A stretch of 64,000 nucleotides of DNA from Pseudomonas sp. MWU13-2105 (GCF_023242315.1 NZ_JALLIY010000011.1:62001-126000), one strand, 5' to 3'. Positions 1 through 9,014 are shown, counted from the stretch's first letter. Numbers and translations: made by a program. Notes: generated by a model not told the origin, from the letters alone.

Positions 1-988
1 GGGCGAGCATGGTTTCGATGCGAATCTGGTGATTTTCGTTGAGCAGGCTGGTTTCCCGCGACAGCAGGCGCTTGGCGCGGTGGAACTGATGGCGGACCGA
101 GTGATCGACCTTGGCCAGTTCCTGTTGCACCAGCGGTGCGATCACCAGCTTGCGGTACTGGGCCATGATCTGGAAGCGGTTGTTGAGGATCGCCATGGCG
201 GTGTCCATGTCCAGGTGACCCTTGCCTTCGACCCGGTGGGCGATGGGCGCCACGCGTTGCACCTTGGCCAGGCCCAGGAAACTGAAGACCTTGATCCAGG
301 CCCAGCCGAGGTCGAACTCCCACTTCTTGACCGAGAGCTTGGCCGAGTTGGGGTAGGTATGGTGGTTGTTGTGCAGCTCTTCGCCGCCGATCAGGATGCC
401 CCAGGGCACCAGGTTGGTGGCGGCGTCACGGCATTCGAAGTTGCGATAACCGACCGCGTGGCCCAGGCCGTTGATCACGCCGGCGGCCCAGAAAGGAATC
501 CACATCATCTGGATGGCCCAGACAGTGATGCCGATGGCGCCGAACAGCAGCAGGTCGATCACCGCCATGATGGCGATGCCGAGCATTTTGTAACGCGAGT
601 AGAGGTTATGTTCGAGCCAGTCGTCCGGACAGTTCTTGCCGTAGATGCGCAAGGTCTCGGGGTTGCCGGCCTCGGCCCGGTACAGTTCGGCGCCGGTCCG
701 CAACACGGTGGACAGGCCGAGGATCACCGGACTGTGGGGGTCGTCGACGGTTTCACATTTTGCGTGATGTTTACGGTGGATAGCCGTCCACTCGCGAGTA
801 TTCTGTGCCGTGGTCAGCCACAGCCAGAAGCGGAAAAAATGTTTCAGGCCGCCGTTGAGCTCCAGGGAGCGGTGGGCCGAATAGCGATGCAGATAGACCG
901 TGACGCCGACAATGGTCACGTGGGTCATCAACAGGGTGACCGCCACTATTTGCCAGGCTGACAGGTCAAGAAAACCGTTGTACCACAT
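1..988 (-). CDS. desA: acyl-CoA/fatty acid delta-9 desaturase, C-terminus cut by window edge
   Basis: Integral-membrane fatty acid desaturase that would introduce a double bond into acyl chains. Reading the reverse strand from the ATG at 988 gives an open frame of 329 codons that runs off the left edge, so the end of the protein is missing. The three iron-binding histidine clusters are visible in order: HRYSAHR, HRKHH and HNNHHTYP. The N-terminus begins MWYNGFLDLS and is hydrophobic, as in bacterial stearoyl-CoA-desaturase-like enzymes. It is divergent from the GGDEF-EAL gene with a gap of about 167 bases. Family assignment is firm; the DesA name rests on similarity to the Pseudomonas enzyme from memory. 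A 310-residue plus-strand open frame across it is a codon-bias shadow. Confidence 0.88.
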   Translation of the reverse strand, partial: MWYNGFLDLSAWQIVAVTLLMTHVTIVGVTVYLHRYSAHRSLELNGGLKHFFRFWLWLTTAQNTREWTAIHRKHHAKCETVDDPHSPVILGLSTVLRTGAELYRAEAGNPETLRIYGKNCPDDWLEHNLYSRYKMLGIAIMAVIDLLLFGAIGITVWAIQMMWIPFWAAGVINGLGHAVGYRNFECRDAATNLVPWGILIGGEELHNNHHTYPNSAKLSVKKWEFDLGWAWIKVFSFLGLAKVQRVAPIAHRVEGKGHLDMDTAMAILNNRFQIMAQYRKLVIAPLVQQELAKVDHSVRHQFHRAKRLLSRETSLLNENHQIRIETMLA

Positions 989-1155
989 AGGCTGTATGGC
1001 CCTCGAAAAAGTAAAGAACAGCCCGTGCATTATCACCGAGCCCACAGAGAAAACCAGTCGCTCTTTCAGATAAGAGTCGCGGGATGTTTCTTACTCTATA
1101 ATTCCGGCCAGTTTGTAGGGCAATTTGGCGTTTCTAGAGGGAATTAGCACCGTTT

Positions 1156-3075
1156 ATGTCGATCTCGAACCGTAATGCTCTAAGGGCGGGCTTGCTGTAC
1201 CTGCTGTTGTCGATCCTCTGGATCCAGCTCAGCCAGCAGCTGCTGAGCAGCTTTTTCGATGACCCCGAGCAGTTGGTGCACTGGCAGATCGCCCGCGGTT
1301 ACCTGTGGGTGAGCGTCAGCACCGTGCTGATTTTTCTGATTCATGCCCGTTACCAGCGTTTCGCTCATACCGTCATGCACCTGATGCACAGCACCGCCGA
1401 TCGCGAGCGCTTGCGCCAGGCTGCCGCGGTGTTCGATTGTACCCGCGAAGGGGTACTGGTCACCGACAAGGACGGCTTGATCGTTCACGTCAACCGCGCC
1501 TTTGTCGCCATTACCGGTTATCAGGAAGCCGAGGTACTGGGGGAGCGGCCGAACCTGTTCAAGTCCGGACGGCATTCGGCGGATTTCTACCAGAAGGTCT
1601 ATGAGGCGCTGGAGACCAACGGCGAGTGGAGCGGGGAGATCTGGAACCGGCGCAAGAGCGGCGAAATCTATCCGCAATGGCAGACGATTCGCGCGATTCG
1701 CGACGACCATGGGCAGCTCAGCCAGTATGTCGCGGTGTTTTCCGATATCAGCGCGATCAAGGATTCGCAGCACGAATTGGCGCAATTGGCCAACTACGAT
1801 CCGCTGACCGGCCTGCCCAATCGCCTGCTGTTCACCGACCGCGCCACCCAGGCGCTGGCTTCGGCGCAGGTGCACAAGCGCGGTTGCGCCTTGCTGCTGA
1901 TCGACCTGGATCATTTCAAGATCATCAACGACAGCCTCGGCCACAACATCGGCGACCAATTGCTCAAGGCGGTGGGCGAGCGCCTGCAGCAGTTGTTCGG
2001 CAGTGGTATCAGCCTGGCCCGCCTGGGCGGTGACGAGTTCGCCGTGCTGGCGGAGAACTGTCCGCAGGTGGTGCAGGCGGCGGCCCTGGCACAGCGGGTG
2101 ATCGAGGGCTTGAAAGAGCCGTTCCTGCTCGACGGGCATCAATTGTTCATCAGCACCAGCATCGGCATCAGCCTGTTCCCCAGCGATTCGCTGAATGCCG
2201 AACAATTGCTGCGCAATGCCGACTCGGCCTTGTTCAAGGCCAAGAGCGCGGGACGTGAAGGCTATGCCCTGTACACCGAAGAACTGACCGCCCACGCCCA
2301 GCATCGGGTGGAAATGGCCGGCGAGTTGCGCCGGGCGCTGGAGCAGGGCGAGCTGCGGGTGTATTACCAGCCCGTGCATGAACTGAGCAGCAGTCGGCTG
2401 ATCGGGGTCGAGGCCTTGGTACGTTGGGAGCATCCGCAGCGCGGGCTGGTGTCGCCCGGCGAGTTCATTCCGATTGCCGAGCGTACCGGGCTGATCGCTG
2501 AGATCGATGCCTGGGTCATGCAGCAGTCCTGCCGGCAGATGTGCCAGTGGCTGCAGGATGGCGTGAAGCTGTCGTTTATCGCAGTGAATGTCTCCAGCCG
2601 CCTGTTTGCCCGTCGCGAGCTGTACCAGCAGGTGGCGAAGGTGCTCGATGACACCGGCCTGGACCCGGCGCTGCTGGAGCTGGAAGTGACCGAAAGCGCG
2701 GTGATGGACGACCCGGAAGTGGCGTTGGAGCAACTGCACCGCTTGCGCGAGCTGGGGGTGAGCCTGGCGATCGACGATTTTGGTACCGGTTATTCCTCGT
2801 TGCTGCGGCTCAAACGGCTGCCGGTGCAGAAGCTCAAGATCGACCAGGGTTTCGTTGCCGGTTTGCCCTGGGACGAAGACGATGCGGCGATTGTCCGGGT
2901 GGTCATCGCCCTGGCGCAAAGCATGGGCATGCAGGTCCAGGCCGAGGGCATCGAGCAGGCCGAGCAGGCGCGCTTCCTGCTCGATCAGTCCTGTGACCTG
3001 GGCCAGGGCTACTGGTTCGGCCGGCCGGTGCCGGCGGGCCAGATCGACTGGCAGCGTGCACCGGTGATTGCGTGA
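1156..3075 (+). CDS. membrane PAS-GGDEF-EAL cyclic-di-GMP turnover protein
   Basis: 639-residue signalling protein that should make and/or degrade cyclic di-GMP. Two hydrophobic segments (about residues 10-30 and 48-65) anchor it in the inner membrane. A PAS domain follows (about 88-205), then a GGDEF domain with intact GGDEF at 291-295, then an EAL domain beginning around 385 with EALVRW at 419-424, ELEVTES, DDFGTGYSSL, KLKID and AEGIEQ all present. On motif grounds both catalytic domains look competent. The inhibitory RxxD site normally just before GGDEF is absent (GSGI in my alignment). No partner gene is adjacent, and sulfate uptake genes lie downstream beyond a REP element. The net activity cannot be predicted from sequence. 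Confidence 0.93.
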   Translation: MSISNRNALRAGLLYLLLSILWIQLSQQLLSSFFDDPEQLVHWQIARGYLWVSVSTVLIFLIHARYQRFAHTVMHLMHSTADRERLRQAAAVFDCTREGVLVTDKDGLIVHVNRAFVAITGYQEAEVLGERPNLFKSGRHSADFYQKVYEALETNGEWSGEIWNRRKSGEIYPQWQTIRAIRDDHGQLSQYVAVFSDISAIKDSQHELAQLANYDPLTGLPNRLLFTDRATQALASAQVHKRGCALLLIDLDHFKIINDSLGHNIGDQLLKAVGERLQQLFGSGISLARLGGDEFAVLAENCPQVVQAAALAQRVIEGLKEPFLLDGHQLFISTSIGISLFPSDSLNAEQLLRNADSALFKAKSAGREGYALYTEELTAHAQHRVEMAGELRRALEQGELRVYYQPVHELSSSRLIGVEALVRWEHPQRGLVSPGEFIPIAERTGLIAEIDAWVMQQSCRQMCQWLQDGVKLSFIAVNVSSRLFARRELYQQVAKVLDDTGLDPALLELEVTESAVMDDPEVALEQLHRLRELGVSLAIDDFGTGYSSLLRLKRLPVQKLKIDQGFVAGLPWDEDDAAIVRVVIALAQSMGMQVQAEGIEQAEQARFLLDQSCDLGQGYWFGRPVPAGQIDWQRAPVIA

Positions 3076-3104
3076 CTACCTCGAGTTTCAGATCGAACCC
3101 GGTC

Positions 3105-3240
3105 TTGTGGCGAGGGGGCTTGCCCCCGTTCGGCTGCGAAGCAGCCGTAAAACCTGTGATGGGGTTTTACCTGACACGTTGAGGTCGCTGATTTCAGGGG
3201 CGCTTCGCACCCCCGGCGGGGGCAAGCCCCCTCGCCACAA
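3105..3240. repeat. REP pair (REPIN-like inverted repeat)
   Basis: Two convergent copies of a Pseudomonas REP-type sequence. The left arm starts TTGTGGCGAGGGGGCTTGCC and the right arm ends with its near-exact complement, ending in CTCGCCACAA. The inner part carries a second complementary pair, GGCTGCGAAGCAGCC. It lies between the GGDEF-EAL gene and oscA and contains no gene. The same family recurs at 7573, 17911, 39514 and 51906. Confidence 0.9.
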
Positions 3241-3320
3241 TGACTCGTTCACCCCTTGGAGTGCTTCAGCCTCTGCTACAACCCACGTCATTCCTGTTAA
3301 TGGAATTTAGTTATATTAAA

Positions 3321-3345
3321 ATTCTTAAATAGTATTTTTAAGAAT
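3321..3345. promoter_or_regulatory. AT-rich palindrome upstream of oscA
   Basis: ATTCTTAAA and TTTAAGAAT form a perfect 9-base inverted repeat around a 7-base spacer. The site is centred about 93 bases upstream of the oscA ATG, inside a markedly AT-rich patch (about 3300-3350) that contrasts with the GC-rich surroundings. It is a candidate activator or promoter site for sulfate-starvation expression. The binding protein (for example CysB) is inferred, not seen. Confidence 0.5.
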
Positions 3346-3425
3346 AACTTGGCCTGTCTAAGATTGCCCTCACGCCACAAGCAGTGCCCCACTGCCGGGG
3401 CAACTCTCATTTCAGGAGCACGACC

Positions 3426-3608
3426 ATGAGCGCATCTCTGCGTAGCGTTGACGGCCAGGACGAAGCAACCATTCTGCGTGAGATCCAGAGCGCCCTGCGC
3501 GATCTGCGTTTCGGCGCGGTCGAGATCACCGTCCACAACGCGCAAGTGGTACAGATCGAACGCAAGGAAAAATTCCGGCTGCAAAATCCGGGCACCAAAC
3601 CCAGCTGA
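3426..3608 (+). CDS. oscA: OscA, small DUF2292/YezD-family sulfur-starvation protein
   Basis: 60-residue protein of the DUF2292/YezD family. Homologues called OscA in Pseudomonas are linked to organosulfur use under sulfur limitation and to chromate tolerance. The ATG at 3426 follows TTTCAGGAGCACGACC, with AGGAG at good spacing; an upstream in-frame ATG at 3384 lacks this site. The sequence is a compact mixed alpha/beta domain (IREIQSALRDLRFGAVEITV region) ending in a basic tail (ERKEKFR), without signal peptide. It sits 158 bases before sbp in the same direction and probably shares a promoter with it. A short hairpin (CCTCTG/CAGAGG, 3621-3638) lies between the two. The biochemical function is unknown. 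Confidence 0.85.
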   Translation: MSASLRSVDGQDEATILREIQSALRDLRFGAVEITVHNAQVVQIERKEKFRLQNPGTKPS

Positions 3609-3766
3609 ACCGCGCGTCTTCCTCTGTTCAATCAGAGGCCCGACTGGTCAGCCGGAGGGCGTCATCTCATGACCCCCAGTCAAAACCAGAGCGTTCGAGC
3701 CTGAATGCGGGTCGCAAGCGCCATAAGAAAAAAAGCCAACACACGAAAATTTTCGGGAGCTTCACC

Positions 3767-4777
3767 ATGTCGTCGATTCGCCGTTACGCCCTGGCCGCGC
3801 TCGCCAGTGCCGTGTTTGCCGGTTCCGCCCTTGCCAAGGATTACGAGCTGCTCAACGTGTCCTACGACCCGACCCGTGAGCTGTACCAGGACTACAACGC
3901 CGAATTCACCAGCTTCTGGAAGCAGGCCCACCCCGGCGACAACGTGAAGATCCAGCAATCCCATGGTGGTTCGGGCAAGCAAGGCCGGGCGGTGATCGAC
4001 GGCCTGCGCGCCGACGTGGTGACCCTGGCCCTGGCCGGCGACATCGACGAAATCGCCAAGCTCGGCAAGACCCTGCCGGCGGACTGGCAGAAACGCCTGC
4101 CGGACGCCAGCACGCCCTACACCTCGACCATCGTGTTCCTGGTGCGCAAGGGCAACCCCAAAGGCATCAAGGACTGGAACGACCTGCTCAAGAAGGACGT
4201 CTCGGTGATCACCCCGAACCCGAAAACCAGCGGCGGTGCGCGCTGGAACTTCCTCGCCGCCTGGGCCTACGGCCTGAAAGCCGGTGGCAGCGAAGCCAAG
4301 GCCCAGGAATACGTGAAAGAGCTGTTCAAGCACGTGCCGATCCTCGACACCGGCGCTCGCGGCTCGACCATCACCTTCGTCAACAATGGTCAGGGCGACG
4401 TGCTGCTGGCCTGGGAAAACGAAGCCTTCCTGGCCCTGAAGGAAGACGGCGGCGCCGACAAGTTCGATATCGTCGTGCCGTCCCTGTCGATCCTCGCCGA
4501 GCCGCCCGTGGCGGTGGTCGACAAGAACGCCGAGAAGAAGGGCAATAGCGAGATCGCCAGCGAATACCTCAAGCACCTGTACAGCCCGGCCGGCCAGGAA
4601 ATCGCGGCGAAGAACTTCTACCGTCCGCGTGACGAGAAAATCGCCGCCAAATACGCCCAGCAGTTCCCTAAACTGGACCTGGTGACCATCGACAAGGACT
4701 TCGGCGGCTGGAAATCGGCGCAACCGAAATTCTTCAATGACGGTGGCGTATTCGACCAGATCTATCAGGCCCAATAA
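3767..4777 (+). CDS. sbp: periplasmic sulfate-binding protein Sbp
   Basis: 336-residue solute-binding protein that captures sulfate in the periplasm for the CysTWA importer. It has a Sec signal peptide (MSSIRRYALAALASAVFAGSALA, cleavage near residue 23). The mature chain starts KDYELLNVSYDPTRELY and carries the family signatures QSHGGSGKQ, TPNPKTSGGARWN and LAWENEA, all typical of Sbp/CysP. The ATG follows a GGGAG site. It is followed by cysT after 83 bases. Thiosulfate is a possible secondary ligand. Length and motifs are normal for the family. Confidence 0.96.
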   Translation: MSSIRRYALAALASAVFAGSALAKDYELLNVSYDPTRELYQDYNAEFTSFWKQAHPGDNVKIQQSHGGSGKQGRAVIDGLRADVVTLALAGDIDEIAKLGKTLPADWQKRLPDASTPYTSTIVFLVRKGNPKGIKDWNDLLKKDVSVITPNPKTSGGARWNFLAAWAYGLKAGGSEAKAQEYVKELFKHVPILDTGARGSTITFVNNGQGDVLLAWENEAFLALKEDGGADKFDIVVPSLSILAEPPVAVVDKNAEKKGNSEIASEYLKHLYSPAGQEIAAKNFYRPRDEKIAAKYAQQFPKLDLVTIDKDFGGWKSAQPKFFNDGGVFDQIYQAQ

Positions 4778-4860
4778 CCTGAAAACGCTAACCTGAAGCA
4801 AGCCAAGCCCAGGGCCCCGGATTTCGTTCGGGGCTTCGTGCGTCACAACCAAGGACTTTT

Positions 4861-5679
4861 ATGTCGCGTCGTATCTCCCCCGTCATACCCGGCTTCGGGC
4901 TGACGCTGGGCTACACCTTGGTGTACCTCAGCCTGATTGTGCTCATACCCCTGGCGGCGATGTTCGTGCATGCCGCGCAACTCACCTGGGAGCAGTTCTG
5001 GGCGATCATTTCGGCCCCGCGAGTGCTTTCGGCGTTGAAGCTGAGCTTCGGCACCGCACTGTACGCGGCCATCATCAACGGCATTATCGGTACCCTGCTG
5101 GCCTGGGTCCTGGTGCGCTACACCTTCCCCGGACGCAAGATCATCGATGCGATGATCGACCTGCCGTTCGCCCTGCCCACCGCCGTGGCCGGTATCGCCC
5201 TGACCGCTTTGTACACGCCCACCGGGTTGGTCGGGCAGTTCGCTGCCGACCTCGGCTTCAAGATCGCCTACACCCCGTTGGGCATCACGCTGGCACTGAC
5301 CTTCGTGACCCTGCCGTTCGTCGTGCGCACGGTGCAGCCGGTACTCGCCGACATCCCCCGGGAAGTCGAGGAAGCCGCCGCCTGCCTGGGAGCCAAGCCG
5401 CTGCAGGTGTTTCGCCATATCCTGGTGCCGGCCCTGTTGCCCGCCTGGCTGACCGGTTTTGCCCTGGCCTTTGCCCGGGGTGTCGGCGAGTACGGCTCGG
5501 TGATCTTTATCGCCGGCAACATGCCGATGAAAACCGAGATCCTGCCTCTGCTGATCATGGTCAAGCTCGACCAGTACGACTACACCGGCGCGACCTCCAT
5601 CGGCGTGCTGATGCTGGTGGTTTCCTTTGTCCTGTTGCTGCTGATCAACTTGTTGCAGCGGCGTATCGAAACCCCATAA
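4861..5679 (+). CDS. cysT: sulfate ABC transporter permease CysT (CysU)
   Basis: 272-residue inner-membrane permease, one half of the sulfate/thiosulfate channel. About six hydrophobic helices are visible. The EAA-type loop that contacts the ATPase is present around EEAAACLGAKPLQVFRHI (residues about 168-187), followed by the GVGEYGSVIFIAGN motif typical of CysT. The ATG follows AAGGA. It is followed after 12 bases by cysW, so the two are almost certainly co-transcribed. No irregularities. Confidence 0.96.
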   Translation: MSRRISPVIPGFGLTLGYTLVYLSLIVLIPLAAMFVHAAQLTWEQFWAIISAPRVLSALKLSFGTALYAAIINGIIGTLLAWVLVRYTFPGRKIIDAMIDLPFALPTAVAGIALTALYTPTGLVGQFAADLGFKIAYTPLGITLALTFVTLPFVVRTVQPVLADIPREVEEAAACLGAKPLQVFRHILVPALLPAWLTGFALAFARGVGEYGSVIFIAGNMPMKTEILPLLIMVKLDQYDYTGATSIGVLMLVVSFVLLLLINLLQRRIETP

Positions 5680-5691
5680 GGAGGCGCGAAC

Positions 5692-6564
5692 ATGTCCCAA
5701 TCGTCCATTAGCGCCGCTTCCTCGGCCAACGCTGCCCGACGTGGCAGTGCCGTCTCGCGGCGGGTCCTGATCGGCCTCGGCTGGCTGATCTTTGCGCTGT
5801 TTTTACTCTTGCCGCTGTTCATTGTGGTGTCCCAGGGGCTGAAGCTCGGCCTGGGTGCGTTCTTCAGCGCGATCTTCGAACCGGATGCCTTGTCGGCACT
5901 GAAACTGACGGTGATCGCCGTGCTGATTTCGGTGCCGCTGAACCTGGTGTTCGGCGTCAGTGCCGCCTGGTGCGTGAGCAAGTACAGCTTTCGCGGCAAG
6001 AGCATGCTGGTGACCCTGATCGACCTGCCGTTCTCGGTGTCGCCGGTGATCGCCGGTCTGGTCTATGTCCTGATGTTCGGCGCCCAGGGGATCTTCGGGC
6101 CTTGGCTGGCGGACCACGATATCCAGATCGTCTTCGCCCTGCCGGGCATCGTCCTGGCGACCATCTTCGTCACCGTGCCGTTCGTCGCCCGTGAACTGAT
6201 CCCGCTGATGCAGGAGCAGGGCACCCAGGAAGAAGAGGCCGCGCGCCTGTTGGGCGCCAACGGCTGGCAGATGTTCTGGCATGTCACCGTGCCGAACATC
6301 AAGTGGGGACTGATCTACGGCGTGGTGCTCTGCACGGCGCGGGCGATGGGTGAGTTCGGCGCGGTGTCGGTGGTCTCCGGGCACATTCGCGGGGTGACCA
6401 ACACCCTGCCGCTGCACGTCGAGATCCTTTACAACGAATACAACCACGTGGCCGCGTTCGCCGTGGCGAGCCTGTTGCTGATCCTGGCGCTCTTCATCCT
6501 GCTGCTCAAGCAGTGGAGCGAAAACCGTATCAACCGCCTGCGCGCCAGCGCCGCGGAGGAATAA
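5692..6564 (+). CDS. cysW: sulfate ABC transporter permease CysW
   Basis: 290-residue inner-membrane permease that pairs with CysT. The N-terminus is a short Ser/Ala-rich cytoplasmic tail of about 25 residues, followed by six predicted helices. The coupling loop reads EEEAARLLGANGWQMFWHV, and ARAMGEFGAVSVVSGHIRG is the CysW-type signature. A GGAG-containing site precedes the ATG. It ends 3 bases before cysA begins, consistent with translational coupling within cysTWA. Confidence 0.96.
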   Translation: MSQSSISAASSANAARRGSAVSRRVLIGLGWLIFALFLLLPLFIVVSQGLKLGLGAFFSAIFEPDALSALKLTVIAVLISVPLNLVFGVSAAWCVSKYSFRGKSMLVTLIDLPFSVSPVIAGLVYVLMFGAQGIFGPWLADHDIQIVFALPGIVLATIFVTVPFVARELIPLMQEQGTQEEEAARLLGANGWQMFWHVTVPNIKWGLIYGVVLCTARAMGEFGAVSVVSGHIRGVTNTLPLHVEILYNEYNHVAAFAVASLLLILALFILLLKQWSENRINRLRASAAEE

Positions 6565-6567
6565 GTC

Positions 6568-7557
6568 ATGTCGATCGAAGTCCGTAATGTCAGCAAGAAC
6601 TTCAACACCTTCAAGGCCCTGGACCGCATCAACCTGGATATCCACAGCGGCGAGCTGGTGGCCTTGCTCGGCCCGTCCGGTTGCGGCAAGACCAGCTTGC
6701 TGCGGATCATCGCCGGGTTGGAAACCCCGGATGAGGGCAGCATCGTGTTCCACGGCGAAGACGTTTCCGGTCACGATGTGCGCGATCGCAACGTCGGTTT
6801 CGTGTTCCAGCACTACGCGCTGTTCCGGCATATGACCGTGTTCGACAACGTCGCCTTCGGCCTGCGCATGAAGCCGAAGAACCAGCGCCCGAACGAAAGC
6901 CAGATCGCGGTCAAGGTCCATGAACTGCTGAACATGGTGCAGCTCGACTGGTTGGCCGATCGGTATCCGGAGCAGCTGTCCGGTGGCCAGCGCCAGCGCA
7001 TCGCCCTGGCCCGGGCCTTGGCGGTGGAGCCCAAGGTGCTGCTGCTGGACGAACCCTTCGGCGCGCTGGATGCGAAGGTCCGCAAGGAGCTGCGGCGCTG
7101 GCTGGCGCGGTTGCACGAAGACATCAACCTGACCTCGGTGTTCGTCACCCACGACCAGGAAGAAGCGATGGAAGTCGCCGACCGTATCGTGGTGATGAAC
7201 AAGGGCGTGATCGAGCAGATCGGCTCACCGGGCGAGGTGTATGAAAACCCGGCCAGCGATTTCGTTTATCACTTCCTCGGTGACTCCAACCGTCTGTACC
7301 TGGGCGAGGATCATCATGTGCTGTTCCGACCTCATGAGGTGTCGCTGTCGCGCCATGAGCTGGAAGACCACCATGCCGCCGAGGTGCGTGATATCCGTCC
7401 GCTGGGTGCGACGACCCGGGTGACCTTGAAGGTTGAAGGCCAGAGCGAACTGATTGAAGCGGAAGTGGTGAAGGACCACGACAGCCTTGTCGGCCTGACG
7501 CGGGGCGAGACCTTGTTCTTCAAACCCAAGGTCTGGCAGAAACAGGCCAATCTCTGA
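6568..7557 (+). CDS. cysA: sulfate/thiosulfate ABC transporter ATP-binding protein CysA
   Basis: 329-residue ATPase that powers CysTW. Walker A is GPSGCGKT at 35-42, the signature is LSGGQRQR, Walker B is LLLDEPFGALD, and the H-loop is VTHDQEEAMEVADR. A TOBE-like C-terminal regulatory domain follows from about residue 240. This length is usual for pseudomonads and shorter than the E. coli protein. It is the last gene of oscA-sbp-cysTWA; a REP pair follows it instead of a classical terminator. Confidence 0.96.
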   Translation: MSIEVRNVSKNFNTFKALDRINLDIHSGELVALLGPSGCGKTSLLRIIAGLETPDEGSIVFHGEDVSGHDVRDRNVGFVFQHYALFRHMTVFDNVAFGLRMKPKNQRPNESQIAVKVHELLNMVQLDWLADRYPEQLSGGQRQRIALARALAVEPKVLLLDEPFGALDAKVRKELRRWLARLHEDINLTSVFVTHDQEEAMEVADRIVVMNKGVIEQIGSPGEVYENPASDFVYHFLGDSNRLYLGEDHHVLFRPHEVSLSRHELEDHHAAEVRDIRPLGATTRVTLKVEGQSELIEAEVVKDHDSLVGLTRGETLFFKPKVWQKQANL

Positions 7558-7572
7558 CCGGGTTGTAAGTAC

Positions 7573-7707
7573 TTGTGGCGAGCGGGCTTACCCGCGTTGG
7601 GGCGCGAAGCGGCCCTGAAACCAGCGAGCTCGGTGTGTCAGTTAGACCGAGTTGGTCGGATTTACGACTGTTTCGCCGCCGAACGCGGGCAAGCCCGCTC
7701 GCCACAA
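7573..7707. repeat. REP pair downstream of cysA
   Basis: Inverted pair of REP sequences. The left arm is TTGTGGCGAGCGGGCTTACC and the right arm is GCAAGCCCGCTCGCCACAA, with an inner GGGGCGCGAAGCGGCCC motif. It lies between cysA and the convergent Mpo1-like gene and could serve as a transcript end for both. Confidence 0.9.
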
Positions 7708-7716
7708 TGATCATAT

Positions 7717-8241
7717 TCAGGCTCTGACGTTTTTCTCCCGCAACCGCACCGGCCCTACCCGCGCCTCGATCTCATGCTTGAGGCCCTGGCGTAGCCCCAG
7801 CAAAAACAGCAACTCCGCCACCACGAACAGCGGCCCGACGATCAATCCGCTGAGATCATCGACGAACGCCGGCTTGCGCCCCTCGTAGTAATGCCCGACG
7901 AACTGGATCGCCCAGCCGATCACGAACAGGCCGATTCCGCTCGCCAACCACATCAGCGTGCTCTGCGCCGCAAAAATCTGGCCCGCCCAAACGGATAGGC
8001 CGAGCAGCACTGTCATCAGCAGTCCGAGGGCGCGTTCCAGGCGTAGATAAAACACCGCCGAAACCACCGCCAAAAGCACAGCGGGACTGATTCCGAGCCC
8101 GGCCAGCGGCCATTGCGGGCGTGATAGCAACGTCGCCACGGCGACCACGATCATGGGAATCCCGATGAAGTGGCTGGCGATATTGCGCGGGTCACGGTGA
8201 TAGTCAGCGTATTGACTGAGATGCTCGACGAGGTTTTTCAT
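7717..8241 (-). CDS. Mpo1-like (DUF962) membrane protein
   Basis: 174-residue membrane protein of the DUF962/Mpo1 family; the yeast member is a 2-hydroxy fatty acid dioxygenase. Family histidines are visible in YADYHRDPRNIASHFIGIP near the N-terminus and in FVGHYYEGRKPAFVDD around residues 113-130. Four hydrophobic stretches are predicted. The ATG at 8241 follows an AGGAGGAAT-like site on the reverse strand. It is divergent from the Crp/Fnr-type gene with an 86-base gap. The activity in bacteria is not established, so I call only the family. Confidence 0.85.
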   Translation of the reverse strand: MKNLVEHLSQYADYHRDPRNIASHFIGIPMIVVAVATLLSRPQWPLAGLGISPAVLLAVVSAVFYLRLERALGLLMTVLLGLSVWAGQIFAAQSTLMWLASGIGLFVIGWAIQFVGHYYEGRKPAFVDDLSGLIVGPLFVVAELLFLLGLRQGLKHEIEARVGPVRLREKNVRA

Positions 8242-8327
8242 TGTTATTCCTCCTGTAGGGTGATGGGATCATGCCCTGCGCGAAACTTTCACTCTGTCAG
8301 CTACACGACAATTGTCTCGGAGTTCTC

Positions 8328-9014
8328 ATGGATGTATCTGCCTGGCGCTCGCGCCTGCTGACCGGACACTGGTTCAACCACCTGCCCGCTCACTTGCAGG
8401 ATAGCCTGCTCGCCGCCGCCAAGGGCCGTCGCCTGACCCCCGGCCAGCGCCTGTTCCAGCGTGGCGATCCACCCTGTGGGCTGTACGCGGTGCTGGAAGG
8501 GTCGATCAGGGTCGGGGCGGTCAGCGAGAAGGGCAAGGAAGCCTTGCTCGGGGTGATCGAGCTGCCTTACTGGTTCGGCGAGATTTCCCTGTTCGACGGC
8601 CTGCCACGGACCCACGATGCCTATGCCGTCGGGCACACCATCCTGTTGCAGGTGCACCAGGAGGTGCTGCTCAAGCTGCTCGACGAGCATCCGGAATACT
8701 GGCGACAGTTCGCCTTGTTGATGAGCCAGAAACTGCGCCTGACCTTTATCGGCCTGGAACAGTTGAGCCTGATGCCGGCACCGGCACGCCTGGCGCACCG
8801 TCTGTTGTTGATTGCCGAAGGCTACGGCGAACTGAACCGTTCGCGGCAGTTGATCGAGGTGTCCCAGGAACAGTTGGCGGCGATGTTGTCGCTGTCGCGC
8901 CAGACCACCAACCAGATCCTCCAGGATTTCCAGCAGCAGGGCATCCTGCGCACCAACTATGGCGGGATCGAGATCCTCGATCTGGAAGGCTTGCGGGCTA
9001 CGGCCAGCGCCTGA
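8328..9014 (+). CDS. Crp/Fnr-family transcriptional regulator
   Basis: 228-residue regulator. The start at 8328 (MDVSAWRSRLL) is preferred because GGAG sits 5 bases upstream; a longer frame opens at 8271. An N-terminal cyclic-nucleotide-binding-type beta barrel spans about 15-130 (RLFQRGDPPCGLYAVLEGSIRVG, LFDGLPRTHDAYA), followed by a dimer helix and a winged helix-turn-helix (VSQEQLAAMLSLSRQTTNQ) at about 180-200. No Fnr-type cysteine cluster is visible. It is divergent from the Mpo1-like gene, which it may control. The effector is unknown. Confidence 0.88.
   Translation: MDVSAWRSRLLTGHWFNHLPAHLQDSLLAAAKGRRLTPGQRLFQRGDPPCGLYAVLEGSIRVGAVSEKGKEALLGVIELPYWFGEISLFDGLPRTHDAYAVGHTILLQVHQEVLLKLLDEHPEYWRQFALLMSQKLRLTFIGLEQLSLMPAPARLAHRLLLIAEGYGELNRSRQLIEVSQEQLAAMLSLSRQTTNQILQDFQQQGILRTNYGGIEILDLEGLRATASA

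Noticed and set aside
1180..2919. 579-codon minus-strand open frame over the GGDEF-EAL gene
   Set aside because: Antisense codon-bias shadow rich in Gln, His and Leu with no recognisable domain; the plus-strand protein is complete.
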